Origin: Patescibacteria group bacterium
GTDB lineage: Bacteria > Patescibacteriota > Patescibacteriia > Patescibacteriales > VMTK01
NCBI GenBank assembly: GCA_018896595.1
Contig: JAHIME010000064.1
Location: 1 to 13,537, forward strand
Direction of reading: 5' to 3'
Length of the DNA: 13,537 nt
This document shows, piece after piece, positions 6,828-12,883 of this stretch. Every line of letters starts with the position of its first letter. Position 1 is the first letter of the stretch. The translations under genes and the position numbers were made by a program. The notes under the pieces are model-generated. The model did not search any database. It was not told the DNA's origin and saw nothing but the letters and a program-made list of their open reading frames with translations.

Positions 6828-7100
6828 ATGTTTAACAAACTAAAACAATTCAAAGATTTGCGTTCGCGGGCAAAAACAATGCAAAACGCTTTGGCCGGAG
6901 AATCCGTTACGGTGGAAAAAGGCGGAATTAAAGTCGTAATGAACGGCAATATGGAAATAATTTCCATTTCAATAAATGAAAAGCTGGCCAAGGAAAGTCT
7001 GGAAGGCATGCTAACCGATTGCGTTAATGAAGCGATAAAAAAAACCCAGCGGATAATGGCGCAAAAAGTGCAGGAAATGGGAGGACTGCAAGGATTTTAG
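6828..7100 (+). CDS. ybaB: YbaB/EbfC nucleoid-associated protein
   Basis: A 90-residue DNA-binding protein of the YbaB/EbfC family, which forms small dimers that coat DNA and is very often encoded next to recR. The central pattern VTVEKGGIKVVMNGNMEIISI and the C-terminal helix with the AQKVQEMGG ending fit the family; length is slightly short of the usual 100-110. It begins 11 bp after the dnaB stop without a Shine-Dalgarno, consistent with translation from a shared transcript. The recR start follows 22 bp later. The family call is firm; its role beside RecR in repair is inference from conserved neighbourhood. Confidence -1.
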   Translation: MFNKLKQFKDLRSRAKTMQNALAGESVTVEKGGIKVVMNGNMEIISISINEKLAKESLEGMLTDCVNEAIKKTQRIMAQKVQEMGGLQGF

Positions 7101-7122
7101 ATTTTTACATTTGGCATTTACA

Positions 7123-7728
7123 ATGAAATATCCTTCTTCCATCCAAAATTTGATTAACCATTTCTCGCAATTGCCGACCGTCGGCCCCAAAACCGCTGAA
7201 CGGTATGTTTTTTATTTATTGAGACAAAGTCCTGAATTTTTACAGAAATTCGCCCAAGGACTGGCCGAACTTAAAGAAAAAATTGTTGTCTGCCAAAATT
7301 GCTTAGCCATAGCGGAAAGCAATCCCTGCGCGATTTGCTCCGACAACAAAAGAGACAAAACAAAAATCTGCGTCGTGGCGGATACCCGCGATATGCTGGC
7401 GATAGAAAATATCAAGCAATACAATGGGCTTTACCATGTTTTAGGCGGTGTTATTAATATGGTTGAAGGAATAAAGCCGGAGCAACTGAATATCCAACAG
7501 CTTACCGATAAAATCAAGCAAAACAACGCGAAGGAAATAATTCTGGCGCTGAACCCTGACTTGGAAGGAGAAACCACGGCAATGTATTTGGCTAAATTAT
7601 TAAAACCTTCCGGCCAAGACGGGATTAAAATAACCCGCCTGGCCAAGGGCCTGCCAATGGGCGCCGATTTGGAATACGCTGATGAAATAACGCTTATAAA
7701 CGCTTTAAAATACAGAATAAATCTTTAA
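7123..7728 (+). CDS. recR: Recombination protein RecR
   Basis: RecR joins RecO (or RecF) to help load RecA on single-stranded gaps during recombinational repair. The 201 residues are standard. The helix-hairpin-helix lies at about 10-28 (LPTVGPKTAERY). A four-cysteine zinc finger uses C57, C60, C69 and C72. The Toprim domain runs from about 82 (VVADTRD) through LNPDLEGETTAMYL (143-156), and the C-terminal signature TRLAKGLPMGADLEYADEIT closes the protein. The Toprim Glu often found in VVE is Ala here; RecR tolerates variation at this site. I chose the ATG at 7123 over the in-frame TTG at 7111, because MKYPSSIQNLI matches the usual RecR N-terminus. It is last in the dnaB-ybaB run, before a strong terminator. 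Confidence -1.
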   Translation: MKYPSSIQNLINHFSQLPTVGPKTAERYVFYLLRQSPEFLQKFAQGLAELKEKIVVCQNCLAIAESNPCAICSDNKRDKTKICVVADTRDMLAIENIKQYNGLYHVLGGVINMVEGIKPEQLNIQQLTDKIKQNNAKEIILALNPDLEGETTAMYLAKLLKPSGQDGIKITRLAKGLPMGADLEYADEITLINALKYRINL

Positions 7729-7734
7729 ACAAAC

Positions 7735-7768
7735 AAAAAATCGCCGGGGATTAAGCCGGCGATTTTTT
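7735..7768. terminator. Bidirectional intrinsic terminator between recR and rplU
   Basis: Perfect 13-bp stem AAAAAATCGCCGG (7735-7747) / CCGGCGATTTTTT (7756-7768) with an 8-nt loop. It ends in T6 on either strand, so it serves recR (plus) and the convergent rplU (minus). Confidence -1.
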
Positions 7769-7786
7769 GTTTTGCAAATCGTATAA

Positions 7787-8101
7787 TTAAGCTATGCTTG
7801 TAATTTCCACTTTGGTAAACGGCTGTTTATGGCCGAGAGTGCGTTTGTAGCGGGTTTTTCTCTTATACTTAACCACGGTTACTTTTTTGCTTTTCCCCAG
7901 CTCAAGCACCTTGCCTTCAACTTGTTCTCCCAAAGACGGCTTGCCCAAATTCAATTCTTCGCCGTCCGAGGAAGCAACCATCAATGTGTCAAATTTAACC
8001 TTATCCCCGATTTCCGCTCCAAGCTTTTCAATTTTTATTGTTTGGCCTTGTTTAACTTTATATTGCTTGCCGCCTGTTTTTATTATTGCTATTTTCGTCA
8101 T
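7787..8101 (-). CDS. rplU: 50S ribosomal protein bL21
   Basis: Structural protein of the large ribosomal subunit that binds 23S rRNA. The 104 residues match bL21 length and motifs: the N-terminal IIKTGGKQYKVKQGQ, a central LGKPSLGEQVEGKV, and a basic C-terminal block KYKRKTRYKRTLGHKQPFT. The start is set at the ATG of 8101; a longer in-frame start at 8182 would place 27 hydrophobic residues before the conserved N-terminus and would start upstream of the predicted transcript. rpmA (bL27), the usual partner, is not adjacent. No Shine-Dalgarno. It is expressed from the promoter at 8151-8178 and ends at the shared terminator. Confidence -1.
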   Translation of the reverse strand: MTKIAIIKTGGKQYKVKQGQTIKIEKLGAEIGDKVKFDTLMVASSDGEELNLGKPSLGEQVEGKVLELGKSKKVTVVKYKRKTRYKRTLGHKQPFTKVEITSIA

Positions 8102-8125
8102 AAATAAATTAATTATTAAAAATAA

Positions 8126-8146
8126 ATACGCTTGCTTAAGCGGTAT
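8126..8146 (-). promoter_or_regulatory. 5'-terminal hairpin in the rplU mRNA leader
   Basis: From the predicted start (about 8144-8146) the mRNA folds as AUA, a bulged C, then CGCUU, loop AAGC, AAGCG and UAU. A stem at the extreme 5' end could protect the mRNA or be a target of ribosomal-protein feedback; neither is shown by sequence alone. Confidence -1.
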
Positions 8147-8150
8147 TTTT

Positions 8151-8178
8151 ATTATAACCTCTTTAAAAAATAAGTCAA
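8151..8178 (-). promoter_or_regulatory. rplU promoter
   Basis: Minus strand TTGACT (8178-8173), a 16-bp spacer, and a perfect TATAAT (8156-8151). Predicted start is about 8144, giving a leader of about 43 nt. It lies back to back with the plus-strand promoter at 8182-8210. Confidence -1.
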
Positions 8179-8181
8179 GCA

Positions 8182-8210
8182 TTGTCTAAACTTGTTAAGT
8201 ATATTATAAT
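8182..8210 (+). promoter_or_regulatory. Promoter of the lysozyme-like surface protein gene
   Basis: TTGTCT (8182-8187), a 17-bp spacer, and a perfect TATAAT (8205-8210). Start is about 8217, giving a leader of about 30 nt with no clear Shine-Dalgarno. Its -35 is 4 bp from the -35 of the rplU promoter, so the two polymerases would compete or share a regulator. Confidence -1.
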
Positions 8211-8246
8211 ATAAGAGTACAGAAAAAATTAATTTTAAAGCATATT

Positions 8247-9743
8247 ATGTTTAAACATAAAAATATATTATTTTGTTTCTTGTTTCTTGCTTCTTGTTTC
8301 TTGTTTTCCGCTCAAACAGCCCGCGCAAGCGATTTTAACCCCGACAACATTATCAGCGATGCCGAAATTCTTGACAGCGCGGCAATGACCTTGAATGACA
8401 TCCAAAATTTCTTAAAAAATAAAGCAAGTTTTCTGGCGAATTATTCCTGCCCCAATGCCGACGGAACCGTTAAAACCGCCGCGGAAATTATTTATGACGC
8501 GGCTGTTAACAATTATGACTGCGACGGGATTGTTTTAAACGACAGCGCGGCAATCGCCGAAAAAAAGGCCAAATGCCGGCCGATCGCGATTAATCCGAGA
8601 TTTCTCTTGGTACTTCTGCAAAAAGAGCAGAGCTTGATTGAAGACCTGTCGCCAAAGCAAAGCCAGCTTGATTGGGCGACCGGCTACGGCTGTCCCGACG
8701 GCGAAGCCTGCAATCCCCGCTGGAAAGGATTTGGCAAACAGGTAAACTCGGCGGCTCTGCAATTTTACGATTACATGGCAAATCCCAATTATTACACATA
8801 CAAAACGGGAGTCGCTTATACAATAAACAACACCGGCAAGCCGGCAACCGTTGTTACGCCCGCCAACCAGGCGACTGCCGCGCTGTATAATTACACTCCG
8901 CATGTCTATAACGGCAATTATAATTTTTACAAAATTTGGCTGCGCTATTTTACGATTAATTATTTGGACGGCTCCCTGCTTCAAGCCAAAGGCGAGCTCG
9001 GGGTATGGCTTATTCAAGACGGCAAAAAAAGGCCTTTTTTGACAAAAGGAGCTTTGACTACGCGGTTTGATCCTAAAAAAATAATCACCGTCAATAAAGC
9101 CGATTTGGACAAATACCCCAAAGGCGCTTCCATTAAATTCCCGCAGTACTCGCTGATCCGCTCCCCCCGCGGCACCATATTTTTATTAGTTGACGACAAG
9201 CGCCGCGGCTTTGCCGATTCCGAAGCTTTCCGCGCGATCGGCTTTAATCCAGAGGAAGTTATTGACGCCAGCTGGGAGGATATAAACGCTTATGAAGAAG
9301 GCCTGCCTATTGCCGCCACCTCCTCTTATCCTACCGGCGCTCTTATGCAGGATAAAGCAACAGGAGGCGTCTACTGGGTAAGCGATAACACAAAAGCGCC
9401 GCTTTGGGACGCGGTATTGTTAAAAACAAAGTTTAAGAACAAAGCAATTCATCCGACAAGCCCCGAACAATTGGATAAATTCGCGACCATTGATCCTGTT
9501 ATTTTTGGAGACGGCGAATTGCTGAAATCATCGGCCTCGCCGGCTGTTTATGTCATATCCGGCGGCGAAAAGCATAGTTTCACGTCCGGCAAAGTTTTTG
9601 AAGGGCTGGGGTATAAATGGGAAAATATAATTACGATTTCCCCGAAAATACTTTATTTATACAATGAGGGCGAGCCGATCACCGAAGAGTTTATCAACGG
9701 CGTGAACAATGAAAAAACTAATAATGAAGAGCCGGCGATATAA
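8247..9743 (+). CDS. Secreted lysozyme-like protein with four surface repeats
   Basis: A 498-residue exported protein. Residues 1-27 are a signal peptide rich in Phe, Leu and Cys, ending TARA. Residues about 35-236 resemble a secreted domain, known from actinobacterial exported proteins, that looks lysozyme/transglycosylase-like: NPRFLLVLLQKEQSLI (E127 a candidate catalytic acid), WATGYGCPDGEACNPRWKGFGKQV (143-166, given here only to place the Cys pair), and NQATAALYNYTPHVY before NYNFYKIW. Residues about 250-480 hold four repeats of 45-60 residues (VWLIQDGKKRPF, IFLLVDDKRRGF, VYWVSDNTKAPL, VYVISGGEKHSF), related to those in the left-edge gene. It would act outside the cell on peptidoglycan or a host or neighbour surface. 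Catalysis is inference; export and repeats are seen directly. The signal-peptide region contains tandem heptamers (8276-8303). Confidence -1.
   Translation: MFKHKNILFCFLFLASCFLFSAQTARASDFNPDNIISDAEILDSAAMTLNDIQNFLKNKASFLANYSCPNADGTVKTAAEIIYDAAVNNYDCDGIVLNDSAAIAEKKAKCRPIAINPRFLLVLLQKEQSLIEDLSPKQSQLDWATGYGCPDGEACNPRWKGFGKQVNSAALQFYDYMANPNYYTYKTGVAYTINNTGKPATVVTPANQATAALYNYTPHVYNGNYNFYKIWLRYFTINYLDGSLLQAKGELGVWLIQDGKKRPFLTKGALTTRFDPKKIITVNKADLDKYPKGASIKFPQYSLIRSPRGTIFLLVDDKRRGFADSEAFRAIGFNPEEVIDASWEDINAYEEGLPIAATSSYPTGALMQDKATGGVYWVSDNTKAPLWDAVLLKTKFKNKAIHPTSPEQLDKFATIDPVIFGDGELLKSSASPAVYVISGGEKHSFTSGKVFEGLGYKWENIITISPKILYLYNEGEPITEEFINGVNNEKTNNEEPAI
8276..8303 (+). repeat. Four tandem TTTCTTG heptamers in a signal-peptide coding region
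   Basis: TTTCTTG occurs at 8276-8282, 8283-8289 and 8297-8303, with CTTCTTG at 8290-8296. The unit length is not a multiple of three, so gain or loss of one copy would shift the frame about 10 codons into the gene. Confidence -1.
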
Positions 9744-9796
9744 TATTAAGTTATTTTAATTTAAAATTTTATTAGAAATTAGAAATTTTAAAAATT

Positions 9797-10585
9797 ATGC
9801 CCATAATTTTTTCGGCCATAACTCCCCACTCCCCCATTCTCGTGCCTTCAATAGGCAAAGAAAATTTAAGCCGCTTAAAAGCGACCGAGTCGGCCATGGA
9901 AAAATTGGAAGAAGATTTGCGCGCCGGCGATCCTGACACTATTCTTGTTATTTCTCCGCATGGGTTGATACAGCAGGACGCCTTTACCATTAATTTAAAC
10001 CCTGAATTTGAGGCGAACTTCAAAGAATTCGGCGATTTCACGACGAAACTGCGCTTTAACGGCGATGTCGGCCTGGCTTACAAAATCCGCGAGAGCTTGG
10101 AAACCAAAGCGCCGCTTCAGCTTATCAGCGAACCTAATTTGGATTACGGCTCTTCAATACCTCTTTCTCTGTTAACGAAAAAATTGCCTGATGTAAAAAT
10201 TATTCCTTTGCACTACTGCGGCCTTGACTTGCAGGCGCATTTTAAATTCGGCCAATTGCTTAAGCGCGAATTTATGGTTAGTAAAAATAAAGTGGCGGTC
10301 ATAGCTTCCGGCGATTTGTCCCATAAATTGTCAAAAGACGCGCCTGCCGGCTATTCTCCGAAAGGCAAAAAATTTGATAAAAAAATAGTTGACTATCTAA
10401 CCAAGCGCAAAACCGCCGAACTGCTTGAAATTGACCGTCAGCTTATCGCTGAAGCGGGAGAATGCGGCTTAAAATCAATAGTTATTTTATTGGGCATTTT
10501 GGACGGCATGAATTACGAGCCGAAAATGCTGTCTTATGAAGCGCCCTTCGGCGTGGGATATTTGGTGATGAATTTCAAAATATAA
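9797..10585 (+). CDS. LigB/MEMO-superfamily protein (class III extradiol dioxygenase-like)
   Basis: A 262-residue cytoplasmic protein of the fold shared by the catalytic LigB subunit of class III extradiol dioxygenases and MEMO proteins. It is closest in style to the LigB domain found with AMMECR1. Candidate metal-site residues are H11 (TPHSPIL) and H55 (ISPHG). Further family blocks are ASGDLSHKL (H176), DAPAGYSPKGKKFD, AGECGLKSIVILLG (E222) and SYEAPFGVGYLV. The LD(H)G..(V/I)PL block reads LDYGSSIPL, with Tyr117 where related dioxygenases usually have His. The substrate is unknown. It starts 53 bp after the lysozyme-like gene, across an A+T-rich gap with no terminator, so read-through is possible. 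It converges on the next gene with 5 bp between stops. The family call is confident; ring-cleavage activity is not established. Confidence -1.
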   Translation: MPIIFSAITPHSPILVPSIGKENLSRLKATESAMEKLEEDLRAGDPDTILVISPHGLIQQDAFTINLNPEFEANFKEFGDFTTKLRFNGDVGLAYKIRESLETKAPLQLISEPNLDYGSSIPLSLLTKKLPDVKIIPLHYCGLDLQAHFKFGQLLKREFMVSKNKVAVIASGDLSHKLSKDAPAGYSPKGKKFDKKIVDYLTKRKTAELLEIDRQLIAEAGECGLKSIVILLGILDGMNYEPKMLSYEAPFGVGYLVMNFKI

Positions 10586-10590
10586 AAATT

Positions 10591-10851
10591 TTACTTTTTT
10601 GCTATCAGCTTAAAAAAATATTTCCAGCTCTCCCCTGTCCGGCACAATTCTTTCGTGTCGTTAAGGCATTTTTCAACAAACGGCTTGGCATTTTCTTTGC
10701 AGGCCTTAAAAACAGAATTTCTTTTAGATGCCGGAATGTTTAACTCATTAATCACCCTTAACGCGAAATCCTGCCACTGGTGCGCCGGCGGCTTTTTTGT
10801 TTTCGTCTTGCCGATTAAACTGTCTAATTTTTCAAAACCCTTGTTTATCAT
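10591..10851 (-). CDS. Small conserved-looking hypothetical protein, 86 residues
   Basis: Not assigned to a known function. The product is basic (many Lys) and predicted soluble, mostly helical. It has a central HQWQDFALRVINELNIP stretch, two cysteines spaced in FKACKENAKPFVEKC, and a C-terminal LCRTGESWKYFFKL. The composition and the WQDFA...K.SVFK-type pattern resemble small hypothetical proteins I associate with Patescibacteria genomes, but this could not be searched. No signal peptide or membrane segment. The ATG at 10851 is the first in frame; no Shine-Dalgarno is seen. A palindromic repeat cluster lies just upstream and the LigB-like gene converges downstream. The clean frame and protein-like composition make it a likely real gene. 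Confidence -1.
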   Translation of the reverse strand: MINKGFEKLDSLIGKTKTKKPPAHQWQDFALRVINELNIPASKRNSVFKACKENAKPFVEKCLNDTKELCRTGESWKYFFKLIAKK

Positions 10852-10858
10852 AAATTAT

Positions 10859-10962
10859 AATGCGAATACAGCGAATTAAATGCGAATACCACAAAAGTAA
10901 TTATGCGAATTCGCATTTTTATATTTGTAGTATTTGCATACTAATTTGTAGTATTCGCATTA
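10859..10962. repeat. Nested palindromic cluster of TGCGAAT units
   Basis: A perfect palindrome ATGCGAATTCGCAT (10903-10916) is the centre. On its left are two copies of TGCGAATAC (10861, 10881); on the right are two TTTGTAGTATTTGCA/TTTGTAGTATTCGCA units (about 10924-10938 and 10946-10960) in inverted orientation. The spacing of about 20 bp on both sides makes one large nested inverted repeat. The right end touches the stop codon of the solenoid gene (10960-10962). It could fold as a cruciform or an RNA hairpin; no promoter or T-tract is obvious. Confidence -1.
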
Positions 10963-12009
10963 TGTTGTTAATCCCCTTATCTCATCCAAAATCTCATCCC
11001 TGTCTTTTTCCTTGCTTAATCTTTCCTGCGCCACGCCTCGCAGCGAATCAACATATTTAAAAATAAATTTTAAATCCTCGTTGCTCGGCTCTTGCTGAAG
11101 AAGTTTTCGCCACGCCTCGCTTCTTAACGGCTCAACATCCTTGATAATATAGCATAAATCATCGTTGCTCGGCCCCTGCTCAAGCAGTTTCTGCCAGGCG
11201 GCGCGCGTTAACGGCTCCACATGCCTGATTATAAACAATAAATCTTCATTGCTCGGACCCTGCATAAGCAATGTTTGCCAAGCGGTTCCCCTTAACGGTT
11301 CCGCGTCTTTGATAATATAGCACAAATCGCTGTTAGCCGGCCCCTGCTCAAGCAGTTTTTGCCAGGCTTTCTCGCGCAAGGGTTCAACGTCTTTGATAAA
11401 TTCGCATAAATCATAATTGCTCGGCTTCATCCCGAGAAACTTTATCCACGCTTCCTCTCTTAACGGCTCAACAAAATTAATTATATGCTTTAAATCATCT
11501 TTAATCGGCTCTTGCTTAAGCAATTTTTTCCATGCCTCTTTCCTCAATGGCTCGACATACCTGATAATAAACAATAAATCGCTGTTAGTCGGCTTTTGTT
11601 TTAAAAGCAGTTTCCATGCCTCATCGCGCAACGGTTCAATATATCTTGCAATATCGCGCAATTCGTAATTGGTCGGCTTTTGTTTTAAAAGCAGTTTCCA
11701 TGCTTCTTTCCGCAAGGGCTCCGCGTATTCAATGATATTTTTCAGTTCGTAATTGCTCGGCTTTTGTTTCTTTAAAATCTCCCAAGCATTCCCTCTTAAA
11801 GAATCAATATGCTCAATAATATACCTCAAGCTGTTATTGGACGGGCCTATTTCCAATAATTTTTGCCAGGCCCGCTCCCTTAGCGGCTCGGTATTGGCGA
11901 TAATATCGCACAAAATCTCGTTTGTTATTCCATGTTCCAAAAGCTTATTCCATAATCGGTTTAATTTTTCCTGATTATCGCTGTTTTGTTGCGGATTGTC
12001 TGTTTGCAT
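10960..12009 (-). CDS. Cytoplasmic alpha-solenoid protein of twelve 28-residue repeats
   Basis: A 349-residue protein made almost wholly of tandem 28-residue repeats: an N-terminal cap unit (13-40), ten full repeats (41-320) and a degenerate last unit (321-349). The pattern per unit is EPLRxxAWxxLL, then P(S/T)N, then xDLxxII and V. It reads as helix A with invariant Leu, Ala and Trp, a Pro-Ser-Asn turn, and helix B. This is an alpha-alpha solenoid of the same general class as HEAT, TPR or LRV proteins, but with its own length and signature. Some units are nearly identical at the DNA level: a 32-bp stretch recurs 84 bp apart around 11589 and 11673, showing recent duplication. There is no signal peptide or membrane segment. 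It probably binds protein or nucleic acid. The promoter is at 12279-12307, and a MITE lies in the leader. Confidence -1.
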   Translation of the reverse strand: MQTDNPQQNSDNQEKLNRLWNKLLEHGITNEILCDIIANTEPLRERAWQKLLEIGPSNNSLRYIIEHIDSLRGNAWEILKKQKPSNYELKNIIEYAEPLRKEAWKLLLKQKPTNYELRDIARYIEPLRDEAWKLLLKQKPTNSDLLFIIRYVEPLRKEAWKKLLKQEPIKDDLKHIINFVEPLREEAWIKFLGMKPSNYDLCEFIKDVEPLREKAWQKLLEQGPANSDLCYIIKDAEPLRGTAWQTLLMQGPSNEDLLFIIRHVEPLTRAAWQKLLEQGPSNDDLCYIIKDVEPLRSEAWRKLLQQEPSNEDLKFIFKYVDSLRGVAQERLSKEKDRDEILDEIRGLTT

Positions 12010-12038
12010 ATTGCTTTATTTCAGAATACCTTGATTTC

Positions 12039-12239
12039 AGACTGTCCGAAAATATACATTTAATGCCTTCCTGTCATTCCCGCGAAAGCGGGAATCCAGG
12101 AGTGAGTAGTAAAAATATAGATAACAGATCAAAGGTTGTTAATCTTCATCTACCTTTGACTAATAACCATATTCCTACGGCTCTCACCTGGATTCCCAAT
12201 CAAGTTGGGAATGACAAGGGGGCAGTTTTCGGACAGTCT
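12039..12239. repeat. MITE-like palindromic element, copy 2
   Basis: 201 bp with perfect 14-bp terminal inverted repeats AGACTGTCCGAAAA (12039-12052) and TTTTCGGACAGTCT (12226-12239). Internal arms at 12073-12100 (TTCCCGC/GCGGGAA hairpin) and 12187-12215 (TTCCCAA/TTGGGAA hairpin) share the GTCATTCCC...GGGAATCCAGG core of copy 1. A further inner inverted pair is ATCAAAGGT with ACCTTTGA. The ends share GACTGT with copy 1 but differ beyond it. No clear target duplication. No gene is seen in 12010-12370 apart from this element, the promoter and the terminator. Confidence -1.
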
Positions 12240-12278
12240 AAGAGGGTATTGTTAAAATAGTTACAATTATCTAATAGC

Positions 12279-12307
12279 ATTATACCATTTTTTTAAAAAA
12301 TTGTTAA
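12279..12307 (-). promoter_or_regulatory. Promoter of the solenoid protein gene, upstream of the MITE
   Basis: Minus strand TTAACA (12307-12302), a 17-bp spacer, and a perfect TATAAT (12284-12279). The start at about 12272 gives a leader of about 260 nt that includes the whole 201-bp MITE. The -35 overlaps the T-tract of the preceding gene's terminator. Confidence -1.
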
Positions 12308-12348
12308 AAAAAGAAAAAGGCCCGCAAGGTTTTTCTCCTTGAACGGGC
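12304..12348 (-). terminator. Intrinsic terminator of the two-TM membrane protein gene
   Basis: Minus-strand stem GCCCG-TT-CAAGG (12348-12337) / CCTTGCGGGC (12329-12320) with a 2-nt bulge and an AGAAAAA loop, followed by CTTTTTCTTTTTTT. It lies 22 bp after the stop codon. Confidence -1.
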
Positions 12349-12370
12349 TTTGGCGGCGCGAACGAGATTA

Positions 12371-12778
12371 TTATTTTTTTGCCTCGGGAATCGGAATCAC
12401 TACGATTTTTTTGCCGTTTCGTTCGGCAATGATAAAAATCGTCTCCGGAGCCATAGTGGGCAACCCCTTAACAATCCCCCAATCCCCTGTTTTCTTTTTC
12501 ACTTCAACTATGGTGTAGCCACCGCCCAGGACCTGTGAGACAATAAAATCTTTGCCAACAGCAAGATCTTGGACTTTGAGCGGTTTGCCCAAGAATTCAG
12601 ATTTACTTTCTCCGACCAATAACGCTATAATTCCAATGTTTGTGAACAAAAAACCAGTAACAACGACTAAAACGCGCAATCCTGTACTGTTAATAAATAT
12701 CGCTGCTGACAAAATCATGACAAAACCAACAACCAATATTGACCCCATCACATTAAACAATGAACTCACTTCTACCAT
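12371..12778 (-). CDS. Two-TM membrane protein with a soluble C-terminal domain
   Basis: 135 residues, family not recognised. Hydrophobic helices at about 9-29 and 34-55 are joined by a short NSTGLR turn, forming a hairpin. A soluble tail of about 75 residues follows (EFLGKPLKVQDLAVGKDF...GGGYTIVEVKKKTGDWGIVKG...), which looks beta-rich and ends VVIPIPEAKK. With two helices and a short connecting turn, the tail and N-terminus should lie on the same side, probably the cytoplasm. The start is the ATG at 12778, because GGAGG (12791-12787) sits 8 bases upstream; the alternative GTG at 12787 would overlap that site. Divergent from def, with its own -10 box at 12811-12816. Likely a real monocistronic gene of unknown role. 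Confidence -1.
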   Translation of the reverse strand: MVEVSSLFNVMGSILVVGFVMILSAAIFINSTGLRVLVVVTGFLFTNIGIIALLVGESKSEFLGKPLKVQDLAVGKDFIVSQVLGGGYTIVEVKKKTGDWGIVKGLPTMAPETIFIIAERNGKKIVVIPIPEAKK

Positions 12779-12786
12779 CTTTTCCA

Positions 12787-12791
12787 CCTCC
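12787..12791 (-). promoter_or_regulatory. Strong Shine-Dalgarno that sets the start of the membrane protein gene
   Basis: GGAGG within AAAGGGAGGTGG, 8 bases before the ATG at 12778. It is unusual here, since most genes in the window have no recognisable Shine-Dalgarno. Confidence -1.
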
Positions 12792-12810
12792 CTTTATATG
12801 ATTTTTGGTT

Positions 12811-12816
12811 ATTATA
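12811..12816 (-). promoter_or_regulatory. -10 box of the two-TM membrane protein gene
   Basis: Perfect TATAAT on the minus strand; start about 12804, leader about 26 nt. The -35 region at 17 bp (TTTAAG) is weak. Confidence -1.
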
Positions 12817-12829
12817 CCCATGTACGCTC

Positions 12830-12858
12830 TTGCTTAAATATTTTAAATGAGCTAATAT
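12830..12858 (+). promoter_or_regulatory. Probable def promoter
   Basis: TTGCTT (12830-12835), a 17-bp spacer, and TAATAT (12853-12858). Start about 12865, giving a leader of about 19 nt without a Shine-Dalgarno. Confidence -1.
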
Positions 12859-12883
12859 GTAAAAATAGCATAAACACAAACAT

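Noticed and set aside
7111..7122. TTG start giving four extra residues on RecR
   Set aside because: The ATG at 7123 gives the usual MKYPSSI N-terminus.
8102..8182. 27-residue N-terminal extension of bL21
   Set aside because: It would begin upstream of the predicted transcription start and is unlike any bL21; the promoter and hairpin occupy this DNA.
8535..9017. 160-codon minus-strand ORF inside the lysozyme-like gene
   Set aside because: Opposite a gene with signal peptide, promoter and repeats; no motif or start signal of its own.
10859..10962. TGCGAAT cluster considered as a CRISPR array
   Set aside because: Units are short, in both orientations and without uniform spacers; no cas genes nearby.
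10960..12009. 84-bp periodic DNA considered as a CRISPR-like or tandem satellite array
   Set aside because: The period is exactly 28 codons in an open frame with protein-level conservation; it is a repeat protein.
11922..12260. 112-codon plus-strand ORF over the MITE
   Set aside because: Contains the palindromic element in translation and overlaps the solenoid gene; no start signal.
12779..12787. GTG start for the two-TM protein
   Set aside because: It overlaps the Shine-Dalgarno, which is ideally spaced for the ATG at 12778.
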